Assembly (NCBI GenBank): GCA_001542995.1
Contig: LFLA01000019.1
Coordinates: 1-58,211 of the forward strand
DNA: 58,211 bases
Direction of reading: 5' to 3'
Source: Nitrospina sp. LS_NOB
GTDB taxonomy: Bacteria > Nitrospinota > Nitrospinia > Nitrospinales > VA-1
How positions within the stretch are numbered: position 1 is the stretch's first letter; every line of letters begins with the position of its first letter. Below the pieces are notes generated by a model. It made no database searches and was not told the DNA's origin. It saw only the letters and a list, made by a program, of their open reading frames with translations. The translations under genes and the position numbers were made by a program. Shown here piece after piece: positions 37,011 to 46,302 of this stretch.

Positions 37011-37021
37011 TATGGTATAAT
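37011..37021 (+). promoter_or_regulatory. Extended -10 promoter upstream of the Sel1/Hcp gene
   Basis: TATGGTATAAT contains TGN directly before a perfect TATAAT, 69 bp ahead of the start codon. The -35 is weak. A small inverted repeat GGGTTTCTC/GGAGAACCC follows immediately in the leader. Confidence 0.6.
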
Positions 37022-37089
37022 CGGGTTTCTCGGAGAACCCATTTTTCACATTCTCTTGGGCCAACCATTCAGCGGGGAAAGGGCAAATT

Positions 37090-37548
37090 GTGAAAAAAAT
37101 TATATTTTTAACGGTATTGGCTATTTTTATCCAGACGTCTGGAGTCTGGGCTGGCGATGATAAAGAGACCGCAATAAAAAGAGCACTGTGTGAAAAAGGC
37201 AATTCAACAGCATGTTTTAAAATGGGCGAACGTTATCGCATTATTGAGCGAGACCTGAAGACAGCCCTTGAGTTTTACGCCAAGTCCTGTGATGCCGGCT
37301 ATATGACCGGATGCACCAACGGCGGCAATCTCCTGGCCATGAAAGGGAATCCCTACAGCAAAGAGTTCAAAGCAGCGCGAAAAATGTATACCAAGGCCTG
37401 TGACGCGGGTGAAGACCCGGCATGCTTCAACCTGGGCAGCCTGAACTATAAGGAAGGACGCCAGAAAAAAGCGCTACAGTTTTATTTAAAGGCTTGTGAT
37501 ATGGGCAATGGTTCGGGTTGCGCGAGACACAAGAGGTTATCCCGCTAA
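37090..37548 (+). CDS. Sel1-like/Hcp-type repeat protein, secreted
   Basis: 152 residues with an N-terminal signal peptide (IIFLTVLAIFIQTSGVWA). The start is GTG at 37090 behind GGGGAAAGG. At least three TPR-like repeats of about 36 residues carry paired Cys (AKSCDAGYMTGCTNGGNL, TKACDAGEDPACFNLGSL, LKACDMGNGSGCARH), as in Helicobacter cysteine-rich proteins, where each repeat has a disulfide. It is probably a periplasmic scaffold. It is followed 5 bp later by an LRR gene. Confidence 0.85.
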   Translation: MKKIIFLTVLAIFIQTSGVWAGDDKETAIKRALCEKGNSTACFKMGERYRIIERDLKTALEFYAKSCDAGYMTGCTNGGNLLAMKGNPYSKEFKAARKMYTKACDAGEDPACFNLGSLNYKEGRQKKALQFYLKACDMGNGSGCARHKRLSR

Positions 37549-37553
37549 GCACT

Positions 37554-38213
37554 ATGCAAGACAAGGTCAAGAACTGGGAAGAGCTCTGTAACGACGGCGA
37601 AAACTATGGCGGTGAAGGAAAAGACCTTTCGCCAAAAGAAAAAATCCTGTTTGAAAGTATTAAGGACAAAAAAGTTCTTAAAATCCAGGATGCCTACCTG
37701 TTTTCCAAAACCGGAAAAATCGAAGAAAATCACGGCCCCGATCTGGCTACAATGATCGCCAACTTCCATTTCATCAAAACCATCTCCAGCGTGATCCTTA
37801 CGCATAATCATATTGGACCGGAGGGGATAAAAATTCTCGTCGCGTCCCCATTCCTACCTAAAGTCAAAGACCTTCATTTGGGTTCCAATAACCTGGGAGA
37901 TGAAGGCGCTAAAATCATCGCCCAAGCAGAAGTTTTTTCAGAATTGGTGACCCTGAACCTGGAATGCAATGGCATCACCGCTGAGGGAGCCAAAGCCCTG
38001 GCCCAATCTTCGGTGCTGACAAAAGTGGAATACCTGAATCTGGTTGATAACCGGGTCGGCGATGAAGGTGCTTTGGCCATTGCCAATTCAGACAATCTCT
38101 GCAATCTGACCTATCTGCATCTGGGGGGCAACCGGGTTAAATCTGAAGAAGCCAAAGCAGCTTTAAAAAATTCCCCGAAACTCACCAAGCTGGAAAAGCT
38201 TAAAGTTTTCTAG
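37554..38213 (+). CDS. Leucine-rich repeat protein, ribonuclease-inhibitor type (2 of 3)
   Basis: 219 residues from the ATG at 37554. An acidic N-terminal region is followed by five repeats such as VKDLHLGSNNLGDEGAKIIA, LVTLNLECNGITAEGAKALA and VEYLNLVDNRVGDEGALAIA. There is no signal peptide. The longer frame from 37518 starts inside the preceding gene. Repeat wording is close to the LRR proteins at 35478 and 40700, suggesting duplication within the genome. Confidence 0.83.
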   Translation: MQDKVKNWEELCNDGENYGGEGKDLSPKEKILFESIKDKKVLKIQDAYLFSKTGKIEENHGPDLATMIANFHFIKTISSVILTHNHIGPEGIKILVASPFLPKVKDLHLGSNNLGDEGAKIIAQAEVFSELVTLNLECNGITAEGAKALAQSSVLTKVEYLNLVDNRVGDEGALAIANSDNLCNLTYLHLGGNRVKSEEAKAALKNSPKLTKLEKLKVF

Positions 38214-38425
38214 CGGAGTACCTCCGCTGGTAACTTGGTCCTGCGGAGTCGGCTATCCACCGTTACGGAAAAATTTATGTCAAGGTATAGCGAACCAAAG
38301 CTACATGGAAACTCTATAGGAATTTCAGGATAGAACCCACCACTACGATTCACTATTGTGATAACAACAAACATCTCATCCCGCCCACACCACATGAAAC
38401 GAGAACCCATAATAAGGAATTTTTA

Positions 38426-39190
38426 ATGCCAAAATCAGCTGATTTAAACCCAACCCAAATGAAAACTGCTATTCCTAAATTAGAGCGCAGGATAATTGAA
38501 TTAAAAGAACTAGATATCAATACCATTCAAAAACCGTATGAATCCCGCGTTGAAGCATTAACGAACAAAGTGAACGATACACTAAGGGGTATCTTTGGGG
38601 CCAACACCATAGAATATGGCCAATATAGGGTTAATTTAGGTATGTATATTCCATGCACAAACCGACAGAAGCCGTTACGTGAAGTGAAAGAGGCAGTGAG
38701 GGATCATGTAGAAAGTGCTATATCTAACTTAACAACGATTATTGATTTGTTTAAAGAAAACCTGGATGACTTGGGGGAAACACAAAGTGGAAAAGCTTTA
38801 AATGCATTTGGTGATTTGGCACTTCATCCTGAAATTGAAAGAGCGTCTGCCGACTTATTCAAGAACGAACATTATTCAAATGCTATTGAAAATGCGTGCA
38901 AAGCATTAAACCTTTTGGTGAAATTACGTAGTGGAAGGGATGATCTTGATGGAACAGATTTAATGCTAAAAGTCTTCAGCCCAGACAAACCGATTCTAAA
39001 GTTTAACGAAATGAAGACGGATTCGGATAAAAGTGAGCAACGAGGAATGATGTTTTTATTTGCAGGTGTAATGTCAGCCTTAAGAAACCCGCGAGCTCAT
39101 GGTTTAATTGATGATAATCCAGAAAATGCATTAGAGCAAATTTCATTCATCAGTTTTTTGGCAAAATCCTTAAATAAGACCGAAAAATAA
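38426..39190 (+). CDS. TIGR02391 (Ymh) family protein
   Basis: 254 residues. The C-terminal half has the signature LHPEIERASADLFKNEHYSN, then AIENACKALNLLVKLRSG, DGTDLMLKVFSP and MSALRNPRAHGLIDDNPENAL. The RNPRAHG segment is reminiscent of HEPN-type RNxxxH motifs. Members often lie in mobile or defence regions and function is not established. The 210 bp upstream show a small hairpin and no gene. It is convergent with a restriction-enzyme-like gene. Confidence 0.8.
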   Translation: MPKSADLNPTQMKTAIPKLERRIIELKELDINTIQKPYESRVEALTNKVNDTLRGIFGANTIEYGQYRVNLGMYIPCTNRQKPLREVKEAVRDHVESAISNLTTIIDLFKENLDDLGETQSGKALNAFGDLALHPEIERASADLFKNEHYSNAIENACKALNLLVKLRSGRDDLDGTDLMLKVFSPDKPILKFNEMKTDSDKSEQRGMMFLFAGVMSALRNPRAHGLIDDNPENALEQISFISFLAKSLNKTEK

Positions 39191-39234
39191 AATTGACTAT
39201 CCGGGGAAAAATCCCATTTCCCCTCACAGAATAA

Positions 39235-40248
39235 TCACAATTTTATCTTAGCTTCCGTGTCGCCGGCTTTCAGGGCTTTCATATAAGCCAGAATGAGGTC
39301 TTTAGTGTAATACCTGCCGTCAAAGGCTTCTTCGTCGTGCCGTTGGACGATGGGGAAAGTGTCCATAATATAGGCGGCATCTTCTTCGCTGATTTCGTAA
39401 AGGTTGAAAAACAGGGCATCCAGCTTCGCCTTGCGGTGGCGGCGGTCTTCTTCATCCCAGATAAAAGGATCGCCCCCATATCCCATGTCTTGAGCGACCT
39501 GGGACTCCCAGAACCTTCCCTTTTCAAGAGCCCGCTCATGGAAAGATGAGTTTTGCGGCGGAGTTTTTAAAAACGCTTTGCGGCCAAAAAGAATATAAAA
39601 CACTTTCAGCCAGTCTTGTTCTTTGGAATCCTCAAATGCAAACAGGTCTATCTGTATATCCTTGAGCCCAAGAGTGGCGGGTAAATCGATTTCCAGAAAA
39701 TCTTCCGAGCGGGACTGGGCATCTTGAAAATACAGACGCCATTTCCTTCCATTGGTAAGAATGCCCCACTTGATATTTCTGTCTGATTGTATATCGGCAA
39801 GGCTGAGGTACCGCAAAATCTGGTTGGATGGAATTCTGTCGTCAAACTCCTTTCCCTTTTTATCTAAAGGAATCTCCCAGGCTTTTGCTTCTAATATGGA
39901 GAGCCCATATCTATATCGTTTCGCCTGTTGTTTTTCGCTATTGGCATTTTGCTTGGATTCCGCGTTGGGGAATAACAGATAGTCTGGTACATCTTTGCGC
40001 CCTTTTTTAGAAGTGGTCTGTTGCGTCAGGTAGGAGTCCCACCCCAAAGCCTCGATTACGGGTTCAATTAAATCCTTCTCTGTTGTCGATTCAATGGGGT
40101 TTCCATTTATGGGGAAGTCTGTAAATATTGCGTGGAGTTTGGCTCGAAAATCATTGATTTCACTTTCTTGAAGATTTTTCCATTCTTCATGTTCCAGGAT
40201 TCCATCAATCAAAAATTCCCTTGTGAATAAAGAACCTTTTATGAGCAC
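39235..40248 (-). CDS. Type IIG-like restriction enzyme lacking the methylase domain (internal deletion)
   Basis: 337 residues. The N-terminal part holds a PD-(D/E)xK-type nuclease: TEKDLIEPVIEALGWD, then KDVPDYLLF (Asp near residue 88), then LSILEAKAW (EAK near 119). The last 90 residues, ending IMDTFPIVQRHDEEAFDGRY and TKDLILAYMKALKAGD, match the extreme C-terminus of large (about 1000-1300-residue) restriction-methylation fusion enzymes. The Gly-rich SAM motif and NPPY motif expected between them are absent. Apparently several hundred residues were lost in frame near residue 250. Whether the nuclease still works is unknown; without a methylase it would need other protection. Confidence 0.68.
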   Translation of the reverse strand: MLIKGSLFTREFLIDGILEHEEWKNLQESEINDFRAKLHAIFTDFPINGNPIESTTEKDLIEPVIEALGWDSYLTQQTTSKKGRKDVPDYLLFPNAESKQNANSEKQQAKRYRYGLSILEAKAWEIPLDKKGKEFDDRIPSNQILRYLSLADIQSDRNIKWGILTNGRKWRLYFQDAQSRSEDFLEIDLPATLGLKDIQIDLFAFEDSKEQDWLKVFYILFGRKAFLKTPPQNSSFHERALEKGRFWESQVAQDMGYGGDPFIWDEEDRRHRKAKLDALFFNLYEISEEDAAYIMDTFPIVQRHDEEAFDGRYYTKDLILAYMKALKAGDTEAKIKL

Positions 40249-40384
40249 TAACTTCCCCTTATTGATTGGAAAAATTGAAACCGAAAGGTAAAAATTAGAC
40301 TTTCCGAATTAATAGTAATCTGTAACACCTTGAAAATAAAGATAATTTATTTTTTTAGAGGATGGCTGTGGTAACCGTGCAAGC

Positions 40385-40474
40385 CAGCGTGATACCCCAT
40401 TCGGGGCATGAAGGCAAATGATGGGTATAACTCGCTGGACTTAATGTGCATGTGACTTACCCTTGCAGGGCATG
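40385..40474. repeat. Repeat patch left of MITE-like copy 3
   Basis: Contains CCAGCGTGATACCCC...GGGTATAACTCGCTGG, an imperfect inverted repeat enclosing a TACCCCATTCGGGGCATGAA hairpin-repeat copy, and a further CCCTTGCAGGGCATG. Confidence 0.6.
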
Positions 40475-40640
40475 AGACCTTTGCGTAAGTCGATAAAATA
40501 GAAAAGCAAGATGCTTCGACAAACTCAGCATGACAGTAAAGAGCTATTTTGTCATTCTGAGGAACAACGTGACGAAGACGTGATATTTTTCCTTAAACTT
40601 CGTGCCCCGCAGGGGTAATCTCGGGGTTATGCAAAGGTCT
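40475..40640. mobile_element. MITE-like element, copy 3, with a nested 38-bp hairpin repeat
   Basis: 166 bp. The ends AGACCTTTGCGTAA and TTATGCAAAGGTCT and the internal wording match copies 1 and 2, but about 39 bp are inserted at 40572-40611. The insert reads GTGATATTTTTCCTTAAACT then TCGTGCCCCGCAGGGGTA, a copy of the separate hairpin-repeat family. It is flanked by GCAGGGCATG and GCGGGGCATG, which may be a diverged duplication. Confidence 0.85.
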
Positions 40641-40699
40641 CGCGGGGCATGGGGTACATCGAAGCATCTTGCGAGGGAGGCTGAGGTGAGGTTGTGCGT

Positions 40700-41644
40700 T
40701 TAAATTGAGTTGGGGTCATCGGGGCGAAGCAGTTCCGGACGCGAGTAATTAACCAATCCAGCATCTTCCTCCACACCTTCTTTTAGCACCAGCGTTTTGA
40801 GGTTGGTCAGGGTCTTACTTTCATGAATCATCTGCGCCCCTTCATTGCCAAAATAGTTTCTCCCGGCATAAAGATGCGTCAACCCGGCCAGCGAGGCCGA
40901 TTCCCCCAAGACCTTGGCACCTTTATCACCAAACATATTCTGCGAAAGCCGCAAAACCTTGAGAGCCTTCCATTTCGGAGCCAAGGCAAGAACCTCAACC
41001 CCTTCGTCCTTCAGCTTATTCGCTGAAAGATTCAGTTCCTGCAATTGCTCCATAAGGTCTCCCTGAACCATTTCTTTCAGGCCTTCGATCTCAATATAAC
41101 TGCGCTCAAGTATCAGCTTCTTCAATCCGGAAAAGGACGTTGTCTCCCCAAGCACTTTGGCCGTTTCGTTGCCAACCTCATTCCACCCCACATCCAAAGA
41201 TTCCAGGCTGGGAAAATTGTCAGACCGGAAAAAATCCGCCACGGAAGAATCGGTAAGGCGGTTATCGGAAATAACCAGTGTTTTCAGATTTTTCAGTTTG
41301 ATCTTATTGGATTGGGCGACATCCGTAAGCCCCTGACCGGTCAGGAAATTGATGCCCAAATAGAGTTCCTCAAGTTGAGCCAAATTTTCCGACTCAAAAA
41401 GAAAAAGCAACGCCTCGTCACTGATCTGATTGTCGGCAAGATCGAGAACCCGCACCTTTTTGAGTCCCTCATAATCACAAATGATTTTCACATCATCGTT
41501 GGAAATATATTTTCCCGAAAGTTTGAGTGAGTCCGGCTCTTCTTCCAACATTGACTGAAGAGTCTTCTGCCATTTTTCCGCTTTCTCCTCAAAAGAAGGC
41601 TTGTACTCTTCATACTCCGAATCTCCACCTCGTTCGATACCCAT
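40700..41644 (-). CDS. Leucine-rich repeat protein, ribonuclease-inhibitor type (3 of 3)
   Basis: 314 residues, no signal peptide. About eight repeats, for example VRVLDLADNQISDEALLFLF, LEELYLGINFLTGQGLTDVA and LKVLRLSQNMFGDKGAKVLG. The N-terminal 50 residues are charged. Same style as the LRR genes at 35478 and 37554. It stands alone between a repeat patch and a 340-bp gap (41645-41986) in which I see no gene. Confidence 0.85.
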   Translation of the reverse strand: MGIERGGDSEYEEYKPSFEEKAEKWQKTLQSMLEEEPDSLKLSGKYISNDDVKIICDYEGLKKVRVLDLADNQISDEALLFLFESENLAQLEELYLGINFLTGQGLTDVAQSNKIKLKNLKTLVISDNRLTDSSVADFFRSDNFPSLESLDVGWNEVGNETAKVLGETTSFSGLKKLILERSYIEIEGLKEMVQGDLMEQLQELNLSANKLKDEGVEVLALAPKWKALKVLRLSQNMFGDKGAKVLGESASLAGLTHLYAGRNYFGNEGAQMIHESKTLTNLKTLVLKEGVEEDAGLVNYSRPELLRPDDPNSI

Positions 41645-41986
41645 TAATTTCTCCTGAATGCTTTAAAAAAAACAGCCCCCTCTAAATAGCGTGAAACGCT
41701 ATTCATACTAACAGCTTGTCTTTCAGAAGCTCAACGGAAAACGGGTCGGAAAAGCTCCCACTTTCGCGAGTCCATTTGTTACTTTTCTCCACCAGCCTCT
41801 AAAATCCAATAACTCTTTATATTTCAAAAACTACTCCCACTTCCAAGGGGATTTTGCCCAAAAAATTAAAAAAAATTAATTCCAGATTAACAGTTCCTTA
41901 ATCTTGGTTTTCTAAAATACCTTTAGTTAATGATTAAAGACTGTCCAGGCAGATCAAGGCTTGGGATGAAAATGGGAGAACAATAG

Positions 41987-42235
41987 ATGGAAACATTCAA
42001 AACAATCGATATACGCGGACTTTCATTTTTCAGCGCATTGCAATTAGCATCGAAAGAGTTCAGCCGTGTCAAAAAAAACGGAATCCTGGAACTTATTATC
42101 GATAAAAAAAGAAATTTAACTGAGGCCTTTTCCAAATGGGCTGAAGGCCAGGGCTATAAAATTTCGGATATCGAAGACGATCCCCGGATGGTGCGCTTGT
42201 TCATCCGCAAGGGCTCTCGGTCTATAAAAGCTTAA
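41987..42235 (+). CDS. TusA/SirA-like protein lacking the catalytic cysteine
   Basis: 82 residues. The start KTIDIRGLSFFSALQLASKE matches the TusA signature LDLRGLxCPxPxxxxxxAL, but the CPxP is replaced by FFSA. The second half, GILELIIDKKRNLTEAFSKW and AEGQGYKISDIEDD, fits the rest of the fold. TusA proteins carry sulfur as a persulfide on that Cys, so this protein cannot do so and may have a binding or regulatory role instead. Confidence 0.7.
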   Translation: METFKTIDIRGLSFFSALQLASKEFSRVKKNGILELIIDKKRNLTEAFSKWAEGQGYKISDIEDDPRMVRLFIRKGSRSIKA

Positions 42236-42332
42236 CGAAAATCCTTAAACACAGGTTATCTCAGACTTTTCAGATTTCAGTCTCCTCCTCTAACTGCAAA
42301 TCTTAAGTCTGCCATAGCCTGTGTTTGCCCAC

Positions 42333-43112
42333 CTAGTTCAGCTTCTCCGGATGATTTTTTTCGTAAATGATGCGCAAACCCTCCAAAGTTAAAAACGGAT
42401 CCAGCGTATCAATAACCGTTGTTTTTGAGACAATCCAGTCAACGATTCCCCCTGTAGCCACCACATGCGCGTTCTGCCCCAATTCACTTTTGATTTGCCG
42501 AACCAGAGCTTCAATCATTCCCGTAAAACCATAGACCGCACCGGAACGGATACTTTCTACGGTTGATTTTCCAATGACATTTTCCGGAATCACCATATCG
42601 ATTCGGGGCAATTTGGCGGTGTGTTTGAACAGGGCCTCCAGAGAAATCTGAATCCCCGGGCAAATAGCGCCTCCCAGGTATTCTCCTTTTTTGGACACCA
42701 CATCAAAGGTTGTGGCGGTGCCAAAATCCACAATGATCAATGGCCCACCAAACTTCTCGAATGCCGCCACCGAGTTGACAATCCGGTCAGCACCCACTTC
42801 GGCAGGGTTGCGGTAAAGAATGGAAATTCCCGTTTTAATACCTGGCCCCACCACCAGAGGCTCGCAGGAAAAATATTTTCTTGCCATGTCCTGCAAAATG
42901 GGAACCAGAGGAGGAACCACACAGGCGATAACAATATCATCGATTGTTTCTGCCTCAACATTGTTCAACAGGATAAATTCCTTGATCAAAACCCAGTACT
43001 CATCGGCTGTCCGGTTCCATTCCGTACGAATTCGCCAATGGGTCAGGAGCTTTTTACCGGAAAACAAGCCGATCACATTATTGGAGTTGCCGACATCAAT
43101 GACTAATAGCAT
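42333..43112 (-). CDS. coaX: Type III pantothenate kinase
   Basis: First step of coenzyme A synthesis (ATP + pantothenate). 259 residues of the ASKHA fold: phosphate-1 motif LLVIDVGNSNNVIGLF, pantothenate site NPAEVGADRIVN, adenosine region IIVDFGTATTFDVV and GGAICPGIQIS, then VVATGGIVDWI. Normal length. birA, often adjacent in other genomes, is not here. Confidence 0.96.
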   Translation of the reverse strand: MLLVIDVGNSNNVIGLFSGKKLLTHWRIRTEWNRTADEYWVLIKEFILLNNVEAETIDDIVIACVVPPLVPILQDMARKYFSCEPLVVGPGIKTGISILYRNPAEVGADRIVNSVAAFEKFGGPLIIVDFGTATTFDVVSKKGEYLGGAICPGIQISLEALFKHTAKLPRIDMVIPENVIGKSTVESIRSGAVYGFTGMIEALVRQIKSELGQNAHVVATGGIVDWIVSKTTVIDTLDPFLTLEGLRIIYEKNHPEKLN

Positions 43113-43261
43113 AATAAAACCTGGACAATGTTTTCAGTGATCCTGCGAAAATAGCAGAGGTCACAAGGGATAACAACCACGAAAAATCGTTTGCGTGGAA
43201 TAGCTAACTTCAAATATGATAAGCTGGTTCAAACTGGCCACAAAGTAGAAGCCTGAAAATT

Positions 43262-43480
43262 ATGAAAGACAAGTATAATATTGAAATGGAAGATATCTCC
43301 GGATTTTCCCTGGAACGGTCGTCAGATTTTTTTTCCTGGCAAGACATTTCCTATCAGGAGTTACTGGAGCAGGTGTTGAAAAACCTGGATGATGATCAGG
43401 TTCACAGGTTTTGCGGCGTCATCAGAAGCGGGAGCCCTTTCCAACTGGGCGACACCTTTTATCGAATCAAATCCAATTAA
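43262..43480 (+). CDS. Hypothetical small protein
   Basis: 72 residues, acidic, no signal peptide or membrane helix. FFSWQDISYQELLEQVLKNL looks helical; FCGVIRSGSPFQLGDTFYRI looks like beta strands. No family recognised. ATG at 43262; the ribosome binding site is weak. Confidence 0.5.
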   Translation: MKDKYNIEMEDISGFSLERSSDFFSWQDISYQELLEQVLKNLDDDQVHRFCGVIRSGSPFQLGDTFYRIKSN

Positions 43481-43551
43481 ATACAGTCCTGAAATACGAG
43501 GACACCTCATCGCCATAATTCAAAGAGCATGGGGGAACACCGTCCCATAGA

Positions 43552-43806
43552 TCAAGAGGTTGTTTTCTGGTCCCAGCCCTTTAGTTTCATGCAACCCAGG
43601 TATCCCGTATGCTCACCTTCAAATCCGAATTCACGGCCCTGGATTTTGTGGCTGTGCTTATCTTTTTCCGCCGTACATTCTCTAGAGTCTTCCAGGAATT
43701 CCTGCTCTGCCTTACCACTGTCTTCATGGGTAAAGTCTTCGAACTTGCGGTCCTCGGCACATCCAACCAATAAAATAAATACAAAAATAATTCCGACACG
43801 CATCAT
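43552..43806 (-). CDS. Small lipoprotein
   Basis: 84 residues. The signal MMRVGIIFVFILLVGC carries a lipobox at Cys16. The mature part is short and charged, with two further Cys (SRECTAEKD, YLGCMKLKGW) that may form a disulfide. YLGCMKLKGW resembles the tail of small lipoproteins of unknown function. It lies just downstream of the MMPL exporter gene. Confidence 0.7.
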   Translation of the reverse strand: MMRVGIIFVFILLVGCAEDRKFEDFTHEDSGKAEQEFLEDSRECTAEKDKHSHKIQGREFGFEGEHTGYLGCMKLKGWDQKTTS

Positions 43807-43865
43807 TCAACCTTTTTTTAATAAATCCCTGAAATTTCAATAGCGTTTCATTTAATCCCTGATTC

Positions 43866-46261
43866 CTAATCCTTTGTAAAACGGGTAAAGGACGACCTGC
43901 TTTTACGAAGCTCAAACAGGGCCGGAAGCATGAACAGGGCGCAAATCGTGCAGGTTATTATCCCCAACTCCACCACCGTGGCAATGGACCTGATCCCTTG
44001 ATGATGGGCAATATTCAAACTGGCATAACCCGCAAGGCTGGTCAAGGCCGATAATATGATGGCGCTTCCTGTTTCCTGCAACGACTTGAGCGAAGCACCT
44101 TTGGAATAATCCAGGATATGGTGACTGAGATATATGCAATGGTCAATCATGATTCCCACGATAGAAGGGAGCATGACAATGTTGATGAAATTCAACTTCA
44201 CACCAAAAACGGACATGAGCGCACCGGTCAAAACCAGACCGGTAAAAAGAGGCAGGAAAGTGATGACGGCTAAACGAATACTCTGAAGGTCCACTAAAAG
44301 AATGAGGAAAACCAACGCGAAAGCGGCAGCCATCGCCACCGGGCCCTTGTCCTTGACCCAATCCAGTATTTCAGCGGCGATCAGGTTTTCATTCAACACA
44401 GAAATCTTGATATTTTTTTCAGCCATCCTGCGCTTCAATTCTGCCACTTCCTTTTCCAACTGATAAATATTTTCAACACGAAAAAAATTTTTATCTGCGG
44501 GAGAAAGCAACAAAACCAGATAATCATCTCCAGCGCGGAGTTTTTTCTGTAAATTAGAGGGTACCCGGTTTTCGTCAAACGGCTCGGCATTGACCAGCTT
44601 TCTAAAATTTTCATAGCGATCATTCCCCAACGAAAATTTGATGATATCTTCGTTTTCCAAAAACATTTTTCGAATCCGGGCGATCGCATCCTTCTTCGAT
44701 TCATACTCCTCACGACTGAATATATTTAAAGAATACTGAAGACCTATGATGGTCTTATCCCCACCTTTGTGTTTGATTTCCTCCAGAGCTGTATGGATTT
44801 CAAACAGGTTTCCCTTTTCCTCTGTCAGGATCAAGGTGGGTGAAAAAGCATAGCCGAAATCGTCTGTGGTGACCGTCTCATACTCGCTGGCGGGTGACTC
44901 TCCCCTCAGTTTCTGAAAGTCATACTCGAACCTGAGTCCGGGAAGAAGAAACAAGCTCGCAACCATTAAGAAGAGGAACATGGCAGAAAGGAAATAGGGC
45001 GTGGTGAAATACAGTTTGGAAATTTTAAAGGTGAACAACCTGGGCCGGGGCTTTCTCAACCAATGAATTTTGTCATAAAACAAAGCCTGCGCCGGAAAAA
45101 TGAAAAAGTAGCTCAAAAATGCACAGACGATACCCAGCGTGGCAATTTTCCCGAACTCCGCAAATCCCTGAAAATCCGAGAAACTTAAGATTGAAAAAAC
45201 ACTCATCGTGGTCAGCATCGCTATCAGCCCTGACCTCCCCACCTGAGTCGCAACCAGCTCAGTCGCTACGGCAATGGTTTTACCTTTGAGCAGTTCCTGC
45301 TTGAAACGAATATAAAGGTGAATGCCATAATCGATCCCCAACCCCATCAATATAGCTACCAGAAAACCGGAAATTATATTCAGGTGGCCGATGAACAAAC
45401 ACGTCAGGGCAAAGGTATAAGACAGCGACAGCAATAGGGGGAAAATTATGAGTGGTATGGAAAACCAGGATCGGGTATAGATAAGGATGATACAACTCGC
45501 CAACAAGGCCGCAAGCACCGCAGATTTCTTAAGATCACTCTTGATGAACTGGTTTTCTTCCAGCCGCACAATCAGCGAACCGGTAAGATTGATAGTCAGC
45601 TCAGGAATATCCTTTTCAAGTCCGGTCTGGTCAATCGTCTCTTGAACGGATCGGACATATTGCTCGGTAAAATCTGTATCGGTGACCGTCCCATTGGTTT
45701 GACAAAGATATAATAATTTTTTTTCCTTTTTCCCTTATGATATGGATCGATGTTTTCAAAAATATCGTATCGGTCAGCAAGTGTTTGCAGCTTAGCCGGA
45801 TTGAAAAGTTCATCCTCCCCCAAAAACCCTCCAAATTGGCCCCGGGCATAGTCAATCGCTTCCGCGACCAGTGATTCAAGCTGAAGCAACTCTGTCTTCG
45901 GAATTAACAGGAGCTGACGGTTTTTTAAAAACTCTTCGGGTACTTGTGAATCGACAAAATGCGTTCCGGGAACTTTTTGCAGAGCCCGTGCCAGTTTACT
46001 AATCACTTCAGGAGCCTGAATGGGATTCAACTGCTCCAGGACAACCACAAGCGGGCCGGACCCGCCTGTTTTCGCAACCACTTCATTAAATTCTTTGATT
46101 AACGGTAAATCCTGAGGAAGAAGATTATCCATCCTGGGGTTGAAGCTTAAACCACTAGCCCAATAAATGGATATTCCACTTAAAAGAATTGCCAGAATTA
46201 GCAGAGTGCCGGGATAACGGCGGGTAATTTTTGTGAAACACCAGCTAAGAACTGTTTTCAT
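43866..46261 (-). pseudogene. MMPL/RND-superfamily exporter, frameshifted
   Basis: Two adjacent frames are the halves of one transporter of about 798 residues. The N-terminal half (45596-46261) starts MKTVLSWCFTKITRRYP, with TM1 and a large periplasmic loop. The C-terminal half (43866-45569) holds TM2-TM12, including GIDYGIHLYIRFKQEL and IMIDHCIYLSHHILDYSKG, which match the two MMPL motifs. A single missing base near 45688-45692 (in ATGGG/ACGGTC) breaks VKPMG from TVTDTDFTEQYVRS; restoring it joins all 798 codons. The family exports lipids or hopanoids, or drugs. This is either recent decay or a sequence error. Confidence 0.87.
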
Positions 46262-46302
46262 ACCCGAAGCATTGAAGGCGAGCGAGGCAAAATCACAAAA
46301 CC

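Noticed and set aside
38210-38410. 66-codon minus-strand frame
   Set aside because: No family character, no ribosome binding site, and it overlaps the preceding gene's end.
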